From CAZDUS01 sp964609375 (GTDB taxonomy: Bacteria > Verrucomicrobiota > Kiritimatiellia > CAIKKV01 > CAITUY01), in the NCBI GenBank assembly GCA_964609375.1, contig CAZSSA010000002.1, positions 1-64,000 on the forward strand: a stretch of DNA of 64,000 nt. Reading direction: 5' to 3'. Both the position numbers and the translations under genes were made by a program. The notes below the pieces were generated by a model. The model ran no database searches. It was not told where the DNA came from and saw only the letters and a program-made list of their open reading frames with translations. Shown here piece after piece: positions 38,030 to 47,838 of the stretch (positions within the stretch are counted from its first letter, which is position 1; every line of letters starts with the position of its first letter).

Positions 38030-38797
38030 TTAATACCACACTTTCCAGAGGAATAAGCCCTCTGGTGGCGCGGTTGGAACGCAAGCTGTTCGTACCTTTG
38101 ACTCAAGAATGTCCCGAACCTCATCCACACTAAGGGATCCCTCCCCCACTCTGATCAGCATTCCGCAAATGCTGCGAACCATTTTATAGAGGAAACCTTC
38201 GCTGGCAACAACCACGGTCAAGAGGTTGCCCGCTTTCCTTATGTTAAGGTAATAGACCTCGCGTACCGTACTTTCAACGTCGCGGTTTGGGTTGGCGGTA
38301 AAGGCGGCAAAATCATGCCTGCCAATCAATACTTTAGCAGCAGACCTCATGGCCTGAACATTAAGAGATTTACGAACATGCGTGGCGTAAAAGCGTTGAC
38401 TAGGCTCTAAAACCTCATGGTTCCATATAAAATACCGGTATTCCTTCTTGATGGCGCTGCGCCTTGCATGAAAATCCGCCTTGGCTCGTGCGGCTTTGAG
38501 AATTCGTATATCGGGAGGCAAATGCGCATTCAGCCCTTTCCGAAGATGATCATGGCGCCATTGCTTCGACAACTCAAAGTGCGCCACTTGGCCACGTGCA
38601 TGAACTCCCTGATCGGTGCGTCCGCTGCCATGGACTTTGACTAAGTCCCCTGTCAGTTTCGCAATGGCACCTTCAAGGCATTGCTGAACAGTGACATGCT
38701 TCGGCTGCACCTGCCAACCGGCATAAACCGATCCATCATAGGCAATGGTTACCCGATACCGTAACAGCCCGGATTTGGTTGTTTCTTCGGAAGCCAT
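38030..38797 (-). CDS. truA: tRNA pseudouridine synthase A
   Basis: TruA makes pseudouridine at positions 38-40 of the tRNA anticodon stem. The 255-residue protein has YRVTIAYDGSVYAGWQVQP near the start, the catalytic Asp in SGRTDQGVHARGQVAHFEL near residue 63, the FLYKMVRSICGMLIRVGEG segment and a usual C-terminus. The ATG is one base after the cinA stop, so the two are tightly coupled. Confidence 0.96.
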   Translation of the reverse strand: MASEETTKSGLLRYRVTIAYDGSVYAGWQVQPKHVTVQQCLEGAIAKLTGDLVKVHGSGRTDQGVHARGQVAHFELSKQWRHDHLRKGLNAHLPPDIRILKAARAKADFHARRSAIKKEYRYFIWNHEVLEPSQRFYATHVRKSLNVQAMRSAAKVLIGRHDFAAFTANPNRDVESTVREVYYLNIRKAGNLLTVVVASEGFLYKMVRSICGMLIRVGEGSLSVDEVRDILESKVRTACVPTAPPEGLFLWKVWY

Positions 38798-38798
38798 C

Positions 38799-40052
38799 TC
38801 ATGAACTCCTTGTCATTAGAGCCAACCGCAAGCAATTGATGGCAGTCTTAGCTGCCCGCAACCGGATCATGTCGCGATCACCGGGAAACAAGCAATGTTC
38901 ACTTTTAGTGCATACCACGCCATGATGCCGGAACGCCATTGTCATCCATAAAGAACCCACCGGTTTTCCATCCGAGCCACCGCTGGGACCGGCAATTCCC
39001 GTTAGTGATAATGCATAATCCGCCCCGCTTTTTTTCAAGGCTCCTTCAGCCATCGCCATACTAACAGCTTCGCTTACGGCACCATCTCTAGCCAGAAGGC
39101 CGGCATCAACCATGAGCTCTTTTATTTTGAGATCATTGGAATATGTCACCCATCCGCCTATAAAAACATCACTTGCTCCGGGAATGTCGGTTATTAATTT
39201 CGACAACAATCCTCCCGTGCAACTTTCTGCAACTGCCAGACGAACCCCGGCTTGACGGGCTATTTGCATTGTTGCTTCAACCAGGCTGACACCACCAGTC
39301 CCAACAACCCAATTACCCAAGCGCCTTTCAATTTCCGCAACAGTAGTCACGCACTCACGTAAAGCCTCGGCATGAGAAGAAAAATCACTGCGCACCCTGA
39401 CTGTGACTTCCCCCGCCGAGACAGTAGTTCCTACAACTGGATTACGTGATCGATCCATTAACTCGCCCAAGATTTGGGCGATACTTGATTCCCCGGCCCC
39501 GAATGTGGTTACAGACTCTGTAACAATGAACTTCCCCGTCGCCTGTGTAAGGCCAGGCGATATATATTTCTCAAACATGTTATGCATTTCACGGGGAACG
39601 CCGGGAAAGGCATACACACTGGCGCCCGCCAGTTGTGCATGAATACCAGGCGCGGTGCCCCATGGGTTTGGAAGCACTTTCCCACCCTGGGGATACATTG
39701 CCTGAATGCGATTCGCGATTGGCATGTCGCGGCCAATGGAACGAAAATAGCCCTCGATTGTCCGCAACGAAAGTTCATCGAGGACCAATGGCTGGTTAAG
39801 CGCCTTGGCTAACGCTTGTCTCGTTAAGTCATCCTCTGTCGGGCCCAGTCCACCCGTGACGACGATCAAATCTGCTTTGCCGCTTGCTTCATGCAGTGCA
39901 TCAACGATGGCGTTCAGATCATCGCCTGTTGTTTTATGATAAAGCGGCAAGCATCCATGAGAAATCAATCGTGTGCTCAGCCATGCAGAATTCGTATCAA
40001 CAGTTTGCCCCACAATCAATTCATCGCCAACGGAAAGAATTACAACATTCAT
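38799..40052 (-). CDS. cinA: CinA family protein with NMN deamidase domain
   Basis: The 417-residue protein has both CinA domains. The N-terminal half (1-170) is a MoaB/molybdopterin-binding-like domain with LSVGDELIVGQTVDTNSAWL and VVTGGLGPTEDDLTRQA, found in CinA as an ADP-ribose pyrophosphatase. The C-terminal 160 residues are a PncC domain with VAESCTGGLLSKLITDIPGA and LSLTGIAGPSGG, an NMN amidohydrolase in pyridine nucleotide recycling. Competence-related roles reported in Streptococcus need not apply here. It is between queA and truA in a minus-strand run. Confidence 0.93.
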   Translation of the reverse strand: MNVVILSVGDELIVGQTVDTNSAWLSTRLISHGCLPLYHKTTGDDLNAIVDALHEASGKADLIVVTGGLGPTEDDLTRQALAKALNQPLVLDELSLRTIEGYFRSIGRDMPIANRIQAMYPQGGKVLPNPWGTAPGIHAQLAGASVYAFPGVPREMHNMFEKYISPGLTQATGKFIVTESVTTFGAGESSIAQILGELMDRSRNPVVGTTVSAGEVTVRVRSDFSSHAEALRECVTTVAEIERRLGNWVVGTGGVSLVEATMQIARQAGVRLAVAESCTGGLLSKLITDIPGASDVFIGGWVTYSNDLKIKELMVDAGLLARDGAVSEAVSMAMAEGALKKSGADYALSLTGIAGPSGGSDGKPVGSLWMTMAFRHHGVVCTKSEHCLFPGDRDMIRLRAAKTAINCLRLALMTRSS

Positions 40053-40099
40053 TGATTCCTCATGATTTCGCTATATGTCTGATGAAAGCCTTTTGCCGA

Positions 40100-41161
40100 T
40101 CATAAGATCAGCATGCAATCCCCATAACTATAAAACCGATAGCGCTCACGAACGGCTTCTTGATATGCGCGTTTTACCAATTCAGACCCCGCCAACGAAC
40201 TGATCATCATGAGTAATGTTGACCGCGGTAAATGAAAATTAGTAAGCATAATATTCACTGACCGAACATGATACGGCGGATATATAAAGATTTGAGTGCG
40301 CCCCGATCCCGCGATTACCCTTCCTTTTTCGTCAGCGACAGTTTCCAGGGTGCGCAACACGGTGCTACCCACGGCCAGAATGCGCCCTCCCAGTCGCCGC
40401 GCCTCATTGATTCGATTTGCGGTTTCCTGTGAGACGACATAGCGCTCAGATTCCATGACATGGTCAACGACAGACTCCGCTGAAACCGGTTTAAATGTTC
40501 CCATTCCCACATGTAGCGTCACGCTAACCTGATCAATACCCCTTGTCCTCAAGCTGTTCAAAAGCAACTCGTTGAAATGAAGACCCGCCGTAGGTGCTGC
40601 AACAGCTCCGGGCACGCGGGCATAAACGGTCTGATAATATTCACGGTCATGTTGAAGAGCGGTTGGTTCACGTGTTCCCTTCCGTTTGATATAGGGAGGG
40701 AGCGGAGGCACCCCATCGGAATCAAGGATATCCAGCAGAGGGAGGTCAGACTGGACAAACAGTGTCATTTTTCCTGAGCGCCCCCAATCCAGAACTGTGG
40801 CGACGATGCGGCCCCCGGCTAAAATAAGTTTCGCTCCGGGCTTCGGTCTCCTCGAAGAACCGCAAAGCGATTCCCAAACATTCTTTTCTGTTTCTTCTAA
40901 CAATAGCAATTCAACTTTCCCGCCAGTCCCCTCTTTATGACCGAATACACGAGCAGGGATCACGCGGGTATCGTTAAGAACCATCACGTCCCCGCGACGA
41001 AGAAACAGGGCTAAATCCCCAACGGTCATATGCTGTAATTCGCCACTTGCCCTGTTCACCACCATCATGCGTGCGGCAGTGCGATCTTCCAGGGGCTCCT
41101 GTGCTATCAGTTCCTGAGGCAAATCAAAATCAAAATCCGATGTTTTTAATTCAGCAGGCAT
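40100..41161 (-). CDS. queA: S-adenosylmethionine:tRNA ribosyltransferase-isomerase
   Basis: QueA transfers and rearranges the ribosyl part of SAM onto preQ1 in tRNA to give epoxyqueuosine. The protein of about 353 residues has FDFDLPQELIAQEPLEDRTA near the start, VLNDTRVIPARVFG, the YAR(V)PG-VAAPTAGLHF active region near 180 and VNIMLTNFHLPRSTLLMM near 310. I choose ATG 41161, which gives the usual start (MPAELKTSDFDF); ATG 41170 adds three residues and neither has a strong ribosome site. No other queuosine gene is in the window. Confidence 0.95.
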   Translation of the reverse strand: MPAELKTSDFDFDLPQELIAQEPLEDRTAARMMVVNRASGELQHMTVGDLALFLRRGDVMVLNDTRVIPARVFGHKEGTGGKVELLLLEETEKNVWESLCGSSRRPKPGAKLILAGGRIVATVLDWGRSGKMTLFVQSDLPLLDILDSDGVPPLPPYIKRKGTREPTALQHDREYYQTVYARVPGAVAAPTAGLHFNELLLNSLRTRGIDQVSVTLHVGMGTFKPVSAESVVDHVMESERYVVSQETANRINEARRLGGRILAVGSTVLRTLETVADEKGRVIAGSGRTQIFIYPPYHVRSVNIMLTNFHLPRSTLLMMISSLAGSELVKRAYQEAVRERYRFYSYGDCMLIL

Positions 41162-41191
41162 AAGGTGCATGGCTCTGTGTCAATACTGGAG

Positions 41192-41608
41192 TCATTCCCC
41201 AATAATCTTTATAAGAACACGTTTTCTGCGTTTGCCATCAAATTCACCGTAAAAGATTTGTTCCCAGGGACCAAGATCCAACCGGCCTCCTGTTATCGCT
41301 ACAACAACTTCCCGGCCCATGATTTGTCGCTTAAGATGTGCATCTGCATTATCTTCGGCCCCATTATGGTTATATTGGGAATAAGGCTTCTCCGGTGCTA
41401 ATTTCTCAAGCCATTTTTCAAAATCCGCATGTAATCCCGATTCATCATCGTTAATAAAAACGCTTGAGGTAATGTGCATGGCATTCACAAGAACCAAGCC
41501 CTCCTTGATTGAACTGATCCTAATGGCATCATCAACAGCTGATGTAATATTAACATACCCTCGCCTGCCGGGAGTCTCGAACCATAATTCCTTGCGATAA
41601 CTTTTCAT
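41192..41608 (-). CDS. YjbQ/UPF0047 family protein
   Basis: This 138-residue protein is a clear member of the YjbQ (UPF0047) family, some of which show weak thiamine-phosphate synthase activity, though the natural role is unsettled. The family pattern is very well kept: [34 protein letters not shown], and the C-terminal [18 protein letters not shown] with [13 protein letters not shown] 41608 has AAGGAG at good distance; a longer frame to 41632 would place that site inside the coding region. It is divergent from the transglycosylase gene. Confidence 0.92.
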   Translation of the reverse strand: MKSYRKELWFETPGRRGYVNITSAVDDAIRISSIKEGLVLVNAMHITSSVFINDDESGLHADFEKWLEKLAPEKPYSQYNHNGAEDNADAHLKRQIMGREVVVAITGGRLDLGPWEQIFYGEFDGKRRKRVLIKIIGE

Positions 41609-41664
41609 CAATCGTTTCTCCTTTCTCGACATCAGGCAATAAGCCTCATATCATTCCGAAGACT

Positions 41665-42237
41665 ATGGGATGTTTCGTGCGACGCATTATACTAAGCCTG
41701 CTGGCGTTGGCCATACTTGGTACAGCCTTTTCAACACTTTTCCGTTTTGAGATCGCATACTGGAAAAACCGGAACATTGTTGACTATTCCGCGCAATACT
41801 ACAGTATCCCTCCTCACCTTTTGGCTTCAGTAATCTGGCAGGAAACACGTTTTAGATCCGGACAGCGGGGAAAAGCAGGCGAAATAGGACTCATGCAAAT
41901 CATGCCAGCGAGCGCGCTCGAGTGGGCAAAAGCCCAGAAGATAAACCCGTTTCGCCTGGATGACATGTTTGACCCAACAACCAATACGATGGCTGGAGCT
42001 TGGTATTTACGACGAGCCATGAGCCGATGGAAGTCAAAACCTGATCCAATTCCGTACGCCCTCGCTGAATACAACGCCGGAGCTTCAAATGCTCAACGCT
42101 GGGACCATGCCGCCAAAATGGCACACATTGAGTTTGTCGATGCCATCACCTACCCGGCAACACGTCGCTATATTACCGACGTCATACGACGGCGTGATAA
42201 CTTCGGGAAACCCTGGCGCCACGTCAATTTCCGGTGA
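41665..42237 (+). CDS. membrane-anchored lytic transglycosylase (SLT domain)
   Basis: Lytic transglycosylases cut peptidoglycan between N-acetylmuramic acid and N-acetylglucosamine. The 190-residue protein has an N-terminal hydrophobic segment (about 7-28) that could be a signal anchor, then a short SLT domain: VIWQETRFRSG with catalytic Glu60, AGEIGLMQIMPASA and YALAEYNAGASNA. The final residues form an intact domain of the family 1 type. It is a lone plus-strand gene between two minus-strand blocks, convergent with trxB 14 bp away. Confidence 0.9.
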   Translation: MGCFVRRIILSLLALAILGTAFSTLFRFEIAYWKNRNIVDYSAQYYSIPPHLLASVIWQETRFRSGQRGKAGEIGLMQIMPASALEWAKAQKINPFRLDDMFDPTTNTMAGAWYLRRAMSRWKSKPDPIPYALAEYNAGASNAQRWDHAAKMAHIEFVDAITYPATRRYITDVIRRRDNFGKPWRHVNFR

Positions 42238-42251
42238 GTACAGTCCCCTGA

Positions 42252-43175
42252 TCAATGCTCAATGCTGCCGATGTATCGTTCGGCTTCCAGCGCCGCCATG
42301 CAACCCGTACCAGCCGCCGTGACAGCCTGTCGATATGTGGGGTCCTGAACGTCACCCGCCGCGAAGACTCCAGGAACTTTCGTCTTGGTACGATCCGTAA
42401 GCAGATAACCCTGCTCATTCGTTTCAAGCTTACCATGAAAGACCTTCGTATTCGGCTCGTGCCCAATCGCCACAAACATCGCGGCTATCGGCACCGTATC
42501 CATAACCCCTGTCTTTAGGTTTTTCAATCGTAGGCCAGTGACTTCATTCCGTGTTACATCAAGAACCTCGTCCACCACTGTATTCCAGCGAACTTCAATT
42601 TTGGGGTGCTTCATGACCCGGTCCGCCATGATTTTCGATGCTCTGAACTCCCCGCGACGATGAATAACCGTTACTTTCGACGCAAAGCGTGTCAAGAACA
42701 GAGAATCTTCCATCGCTGTATCGCCGCCACCAACAACAGCAATTGGAACATCTCGATACAGGGCGCCGTCACATGTAGCGCATCCAGAGACACCTCGGCC
42801 AATTAGTTTTTGCTCGGACTCTATTCCAAGGTATCTGGCTCTTGCTCCTGTTGCGATGATCAGAGTCATCGTTGTAATCTTGTGGCCGTCATCCATTGTC
42901 ACTTGAGGAAACTGACTGGAAACGTCAATATCGACAAGCTCGCCGCGATGAAAGCGCGCACCAAAATGTTCAGCTTGCGCGCGTATTTTCATCACGAGTG
43001 TTGTGCCGTCAATTCCCTCGGGAAACCCGGGGAAATTTTCAACATCCGTTGTCGTCGTTAATTGGCCGCCGGGCTGCAATCCCTCCAGCACCAGGGGCCT
43101 CAACTTCGCACGTGCCAAATAGACAGCCGCCGTGAGGCCGGCTGGTCCTGTTCCAGCGATCACTACCTTTTCCAT
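42252..43175 (-). CDS. trxB: thioredoxin reductase
   Basis: TrxB passes electrons from NADPH through FAD to thioredoxin. The 307-residue protein has the FAD motif VVIAGTGPAGLTAAVYLARA at the start, GGQLTTTTDVENFPGF, the redox pair Cys132/Cys135 in GCATCDGALY, the NADPH motif VAVVGGGDTAMEDSLFLT and the C-terminal GVFAAGDVQDPTYRQAVTAA. All positions needed for activity are present. The gene is the last of the minus-strand block; thioredoxin is not nearby. Confidence 0.96.
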   Translation of the reverse strand: MEKVVIAGTGPAGLTAAVYLARAKLRPLVLEGLQPGGQLTTTTDVENFPGFPEGIDGTTLVMKIRAQAEHFGARFHRGELVDIDVSSQFPQVTMDDGHKITTMTLIIATGARARYLGIESEQKLIGRGVSGCATCDGALYRDVPIAVVGGGDTAMEDSLFLTRFASKVTVIHRRGEFRASKIMADRVMKHPKIEVRWNTVVDEVLDVTRNEVTGLRLKNLKTGVMDTVPIAAMFVAIGHEPNTKVFHGKLETNEQGYLLTDRTKTKVPGVFAAGDVQDPTYRQAVTAAGTGCMAALEAERYIGSIEH

Positions 43176-43223
43176 GGATGATTTCTCTCGTTCTCTTTAC
43201 GCTAGTAACAACAATGTTCTTGA

Positions 43224-44933
43224 TCAGGTGTAACGACGGACTTCCTCAACCGTGGTATAGCCATCAAGAATATTGCGAATGCCATCTTGTCGCAATGTCC
43301 GCATCCCCAACTCAACAGCCTTATTTCTCAAAACGAGCGTTGGCTGGCGTTGATTAATCAAGTCACGCACAGGATCCGTGATGCTCATGTATTCGTAAAT
43401 TCCCTTTCGTCCCTTGTAGCCGGTATTATTGCACTGACCACATCCAGCCCCGTAATAGAAGTTTCGATCCCCTACATCCACGCGTGACAAATTCAGACTG
43501 CTCAACACCTGATCGTCAGGCTTATATGCCGTTTTGCAGTTGGTGCAAACTTTTCTCACCAATCGTTGTCCAATCACTGCCTCCAAGGTGGACGAAATCA
43601 GATATGGCTCCACATCCATATCGATCATGCGGGTGATCGCTCCTGCCGCGTCATTCGTATGCAACGTGCTGAATACAAGATGACCAGTCAGAGAGGCATG
43701 AATGGCAATGTGAGCACTGGTTAAATCCCGAATTTCACCAATCATCAAAATGTCCGGATCTTGACGCAAGAATGCCCGCAATACCCGCTCAAACGAGTTG
43801 CCAATAGCCTCATTAATAGGCACCTGGATGATGCCGTCAATTTCGTATTCCACGGGATCTTCCGCCGTGAGAAGTTTTCCTTCAACGGTGTTAAGACGTC
43901 GCAGGGCCGAGTACAATGTCGTTGTTTTCCCTGACCCGGTGGGGCCCGTCACCACGATGATGCCATTGGGCTTATCCAGATCGATCAGGAACTGCTGCAA
44001 CATGTCGTCAGGCATGCCAAGGTTATCAATATCCAGAGATACAACGCTTCGATCCAGCACACGCAGTACCACGCTTTCCCCAAACTGAGTAGGCAGGCAG
44101 GATACCCGAAAATCAATCTGCCGTCCCGCAATGGTCAACTGAATACGGCCATCCTGAGGCAGGCGGCGCTCTGCAATATTCAGGCTGGCCATCACCTTGA
44201 GACGGGAAATAACAGGCAATGCCAGTTTCTTGGGAGGCGGAGCCATTTCATAAAGAGCCCCATCCACGCGATAGCGAATTTTAAACTCACTCTCAAAAGG
44301 CTCAAAATGAATATCAGATGCCCTGTCCTGAACCGCCTGATAGAGAACCAAGTTGACAAACCGGATGACCGGCGCCGACCCCGCTGCTTCTTCAATTCCT
44401 CGGTCGTCAGCCGAAGCCCCCAATTCCATTAACTGATCCGTTGACTCAATCTCCGATTCCAGCGCCGAAAGCATTTCAGTTACGGAGGCACTGTCGTCTC
44501 CGTACAACTGATTGACATGGGCGCGGATATCCTCTTCGCGCGCAAGAACAAGCGACACATCGCGAGAAAGCACAAACATCAACTCATCAAGTTTGGCCGG
44601 ACTCATCAACTCGTAGGAAGCCAAGGTTACGGAGTTGGAGCCTCTGTCGACGGGCACAACCATATACATCCGCGCCACGCTGGTCGGGATCGAATGCACA
44701 ACATCAGGCGATATATCGGTTGCAGGAAGGTTAATTACGCGGGTTCCAAGGCTATCTGCAATGAGCTCAAGCAATGCGTCCTCGGGAAGTATTTCCATAT
44801 CAACAACAATCGCTCGTATCGCCTTCCCGCTCCGCTGGTGTTCATCAAGAATTTCCTGAACTTGTTCTGCACTGACCAATCCCTGAGTGTCCAGCAATTG
44901 CAGAACCGGGTCGTTATATTGGGCTTCCGCCAT
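43224..44933 (-). CDS. GspE/PilB-family assembly ATPase (copy 1)
   Basis: This 569-residue protein is a secretion/pilus extension ATPase. An N-terminal GspE_N domain (about 10-150) is followed by the ATPase core with Walker [16 protein letters not shown] near 330, the Asp box, Walker B ILMIGEIRDL near 395, the His box [15 protein letters not shown], and a tetracysteine zinc site (CTNCKTAY and CGQCNNTG) typical of this family. It follows pilT by 6 bp. It is about equally like PilB and GspE, so I leave the symbol blank. It resembles the other ATPase at 46031 but is clearly diverged. Confidence 0.92.
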   Translation of the reverse strand: MAEAQYNDPVLQLLDTQGLVSAEQVQEILDEHQRSGKAIRAIVVDMEILPEDALLELIADSLGTRVINLPATDISPDVVHSIPTSVARMYMVVPVDRGSNSVTLASYELMSPAKLDELMFVLSRDVSLVLAREEDIRAHVNQLYGDDSASVTEMLSALESEIESTDQLMELGASADDRGIEEAAGSAPVIRFVNLVLYQAVQDRASDIHFEPFESEFKIRYRVDGALYEMAPPPKKLALPVISRLKVMASLNIAERRLPQDGRIQLTIAGRQIDFRVSCLPTQFGESVVLRVLDRSVVSLDIDNLGMPDDMLQQFLIDLDKPNGIIVVTGPTGSGKTTTLYSALRRLNTVEGKLLTAEDPVEYEIDGIIQVPINEAIGNSFERVLRAFLRQDPDILMIGEIRDLTSAHIAIHASLTGHLVFSTLHTNDAAGAITRMIDMDVEPYLISSTLEAVIGQRLVRKVCTNCKTAYKPDDQVLSSLNLSRVDVGDRNFYYGAGCGQCNNTGYKGRKGIYEYMSITDPVRDLINQRQPTLVLRNKAVELGMRTLRQDGIRNILDGYTTVEEVRRYT

Positions 44934-44939
44934 GATGTG

Positions 44940-46031
44940 TTACCTTTTCTTACGATGAGCTTCTTCCAGCTTCACCACGATCGATTCCGGGTCCTGTGCT
45001 TTTGTTATCAAATCTTCATAACTTATTTTCCCGGCTTCATATAGAGCCATCAGGTGGGCATCAAGAGTAATCATTCCCCATTTGGCGCCGGTCTGGATTT
45101 CAGACGTGATACGATAGGTTTTGCTTTCGCGAATCAAAGCCTGGATGGCTGGAGTGGAAATCATGATTTCGAAGGCCGCCACACGGCCCGGACCGTCAGC
45201 CTTCACCAGCAGAAGCTGGGAAATCACCGCAATGATACCTGAGGCCAATTGTGTCCTAACCTGTGACTGCTGCCCCATTGGGAATGCATCAACAATTCGA
45301 TCAACTGTTCGGGCCGCACCGGTTGTATGCAGGGTGGCCAACACAAGGTGCCCTGTTTCTGCTGCCGTAATAGCAGCCGTCATCGTCTCAAGGTCCCGCA
45401 TTTCACCTACCAGAATTACATCCGGATCCTGACGTAGCGCGCGGCGCAAGGCCTCACTGAACGATCCGACGTCTACCCCGATTTCCCGCTGAGTTACAAC
45501 ACACTTTTTATGATTATGATAATACTCAACCGGATCTTCGACCGTGATGATATGGGCATCACGCTCCTCATTAATGAGGTTAACCATCGATGCAAGCGTT
45601 GTCGTCTTTCCAGAGCCCGTTGGTCCTGTGACCAGAATCAATCCACGCGGGCGGAACAACAATTCCTTTACCTGAGGCGGAAGACCGATCCCTTCCAGTG
45701 ACATCAATTTTGATGGAATTTGCCTTAAGACGATGCCAATGCAACCCTTTGCCTTCAATACACTCACGCGGAATCGTGCTGCTGATCCGAAAGAAAAGCC
45801 GAAATCCGTTCCACCACCCTCCCGGATTTTCTGCTGATGATCCTCAGAGGTAATGCTTTTCATGAAGCGTTCCGTATCCTCCGCCACCAGGGGTGTGGCG
45901 TCGATCGGTTGCATACGCCCGTGGATGCGCAGTACCGGAGGAACACCAACCTCAAGATGAAGGTCGGATGCCCCTTCATCGACAACCAGCTGAAGGAGTT
46001 CACTCATATCGATCTGGCTGCTATTGATCAT
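44940..46031 (-). CDS. pilT: twitching motility ATPase PilT
   Basis: PilT powers type IV pilus retraction. The 363-residue protein has the PilT start [18 protein letters not shown], Walker [17 protein letters not shown] near residue 134, [11 protein letters not shown], Walker [14 protein letters not shown] near 205, the His box [14 protein letters not shown], and a variant of the AIRNLIRE retraction motif as AIQALIRE near 288. Its ATG overlaps the stop of the upstream ATPase gene as TAATG, indicating coupling. Confidence 0.95.
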   Translation of the reverse strand: MINSSQIDMSELLQLVVDEGASDLHLEVGVPPVLRIHGRMQPIDATPLVAEDTERFMKSITSEDHQQKIREGGGTDFGFSFGSAARFRVSVLKAKGCIGIVLRQIPSKLMSLEGIGLPPQVKELLFRPRGLILVTGPTGSGKTTTLASMVNLINEERDAHIITVEDPVEYYHNHKKCVVTQREIGVDVGSFSEALRRALRQDPDVILVGEMRDLETMTAAITAAETGHLVLATLHTTGAARTVDRIVDAFPMGQQSQVRTQLASGIIAVISQLLLVKADGPGRVAAFEIMISTPAIQALIRESKTYRITSEIQTGAKWGMITLDAHLMALYEAGKISYEDLITKAQDPESIVVKLEEAHRKKR

Positions 46032-47734
46032 TAGCCGTCATCTCCCATGGTAGCCCGTAAGACTTCATCAAGGGTTGTGCTGCCAATCACAACCTTCCGC
46101 AATCCATCTTCCCTTAACGTGCGCATTCCCAACTCGCGAGCCCTCTGCCGGATTTCCAGGGTGCTCACCTTGTCAAAAATCATCCGCTGGATTTCATCGT
46201 TGATGACAAGAATTTCGAAGATTCCCATCCGTCCGGAATAACCCGTCAATGCGCACTTATTGCAACCGCGGCCACGGAACAACTGAATACTGGAAAACTG
46301 TTCTGCGGCTGAACCCAGCAATTTTAATTCTGTTGCCGTCGGCTTATGTTCCTCGCGACAGTGTTCACAAACACATCTAACAAGACGTTGCGCCATGACC
46401 GCGCGGACGGAGGACGCCACAAGGAATGGTTTAACCCCTATATCCTGCAAGCGGGTGATGGAACTCGGCGCATCGTTCGTGTGGAGCGTGCTGAAAACCA
46501 AATGCCCTGTCAAGGAAGCCTCCGTGGCGATACGAGCCGTCTCCGGGTCACGAATTTCACCGATCATCACAATATTCGGGGCTTGGCGCAGAATAGAACG
46601 CAAAGCGGCGGCAAATGTAAGCCCAATATCTTCTCGAACTTGAACCTGATTAATACCGGACATCTGATATTCAACCGGGTCTTCAACGGTAATGATTTTG
46701 CGATCAGGACGGTTTACATGATTTAGACAGGCATAAAGAGTTGTTGTTTTCCCTGACCCGGTTGGTCCAGTCACAAGCAGAATGCCGTCAGGCAGGCCAA
46801 TCAGACGCATAAAGGTCTCTTGGTCATCCGCCAGAAATCCAAGCTTGGGAAGCCCGAGTGCCAGGTTCTGCTTGTCCAGAATACGCATAACCACACTTTC
46901 GCCATGGCCAGTGGGAACCGTGGAAACGCGCAAATCGAGTTCTCGCCCCTTGATGTTAACCTGAATACGGCCATCCTGAGGCACGCGTTTCTCGGCAATT
47001 TTCATATTCGCCATGATTTTTACACGGCTAATAATCGCAGCCTGAAGTCGTTTGGGAGGGCTGTCCACTTCATGAAGAACGCCATCAATCCTATAGCGAA
47101 CACGAAAACGCTTCTCCATGGGTTCCAGATGAATATCCGAGGCGCGGTTCCGGTGTGCCTCATAGATGATCAGACTTACCAGCTTGATAATCGGAACATC
47201 AGATTCGGTAACATCCGCTTCTTCCCTCATGTCGGCCCGTCCAGCGGTTACCATGGATACCGTACCTTCGGTTAACTGATCAATCATGGTTTCAACTGAG
47301 GCTTCCCGCTGATAAAACCGATCCAGCGCTACTGCAATTTCGGCCGGTGGTGCCACAACACCTTCAACGTCGATCTTCAGGATATAGCGCAAACTGTCCA
47401 GCGTATCCACCTCCAGTGGATCGCCAATGGCAACGGTCAAAACATTGTCATGTTTTGATACGGGGACAATTTTGTATTTGCGCGCAACATCAACCGGCAC
47501 AGCGGCTATCGCCTCTGGAGGGATCGGAAGATTAGCCAGTGTGACCATCTCCATTCCAAACCGACTAGCCAAAACGCGCAATACATCTTCGGCGTCAATG
47601 AGTTTTGCGGAAACCATCGCGTCAACGGTCGTTCCCTGCAAGGGATGACGCCGCAGAATCTGCTCGATCTGCTCTGGCGTTACAAGTCCTTCTTCTTTAA
47701 GGACTTCCATGACATATTCGTCGTTGGCCGTCAA
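46031..47734 (-). CDS. GspE/PilB-family assembly ATPase (copy 2)
   Basis: The 567-residue protein has the same plan as copy 1: GspE_N domain, RASDIHLEP arginine finger region near 205, Walker [16 protein letters not shown] near 325, [14 protein letters not shown] as Walker [18 protein letters not shown] and zinc cysteines CEHCREEH and CNKCALTG. The start is TTG 47734, chosen because GAGGAG lies 6 bases ahead and no in-frame ATG is near. It starts the gspE-pilT-gspE run. No pilC/gspF, pilin or prepilin peptidase gene is in the window, so whether each ATPase serves pili or type II secretion is open. Confidence 0.92.
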   Translation of the reverse strand: MTANDEYVMEVLKEEGLVTPEQIEQILRRHPLQGTTVDAMVSAKLIDAEDVLRVLASRFGMEMVTLANLPIPPEAIAAVPVDVARKYKIVPVSKHDNVLTVAIGDPLEVDTLDSLRYILKIDVEGVVAPPAEIAVALDRFYQREASVETMIDQLTEGTVSMVTAGRADMREEADVTESDVPIIKLVSLIIYEAHRNRASDIHLEPMEKRFRVRYRIDGVLHEVDSPPKRLQAAIISRVKIMANMKIAEKRVPQDGRIQVNIKGRELDLRVSTVPTGHGESVVMRILDKQNLALGLPKLGFLADDQETFMRLIGLPDGILLVTGPTGSGKTTTLYACLNHVNRPDRKIITVEDPVEYQMSGINQVQVREDIGLTFAAALRSILRQAPNIVMIGEIRDPETARIATEASLTGHLVFSTLHTNDAPSSITRLQDIGVKPFLVASSVRAVMAQRLVRCVCEHCREEHKPTATELKLLGSAAEQFSSIQLFRGRGCNKCALTGYSGRMGIFEILVINDEIQRMIFDKVSTLEIRQRARELGMRTLREDGLRKVVIGSTTLDEVLRATMGDDG

Positions 47735-47838
47735 ACCATACTCCTCATTTTGCCTTTGGCACTACATCTGGCTTTAGGTATACCATCTTTTCTGGTCAAT
47801 GGTCAATCAGCCCGCCACATACTCCGCCGCCCCATTGT

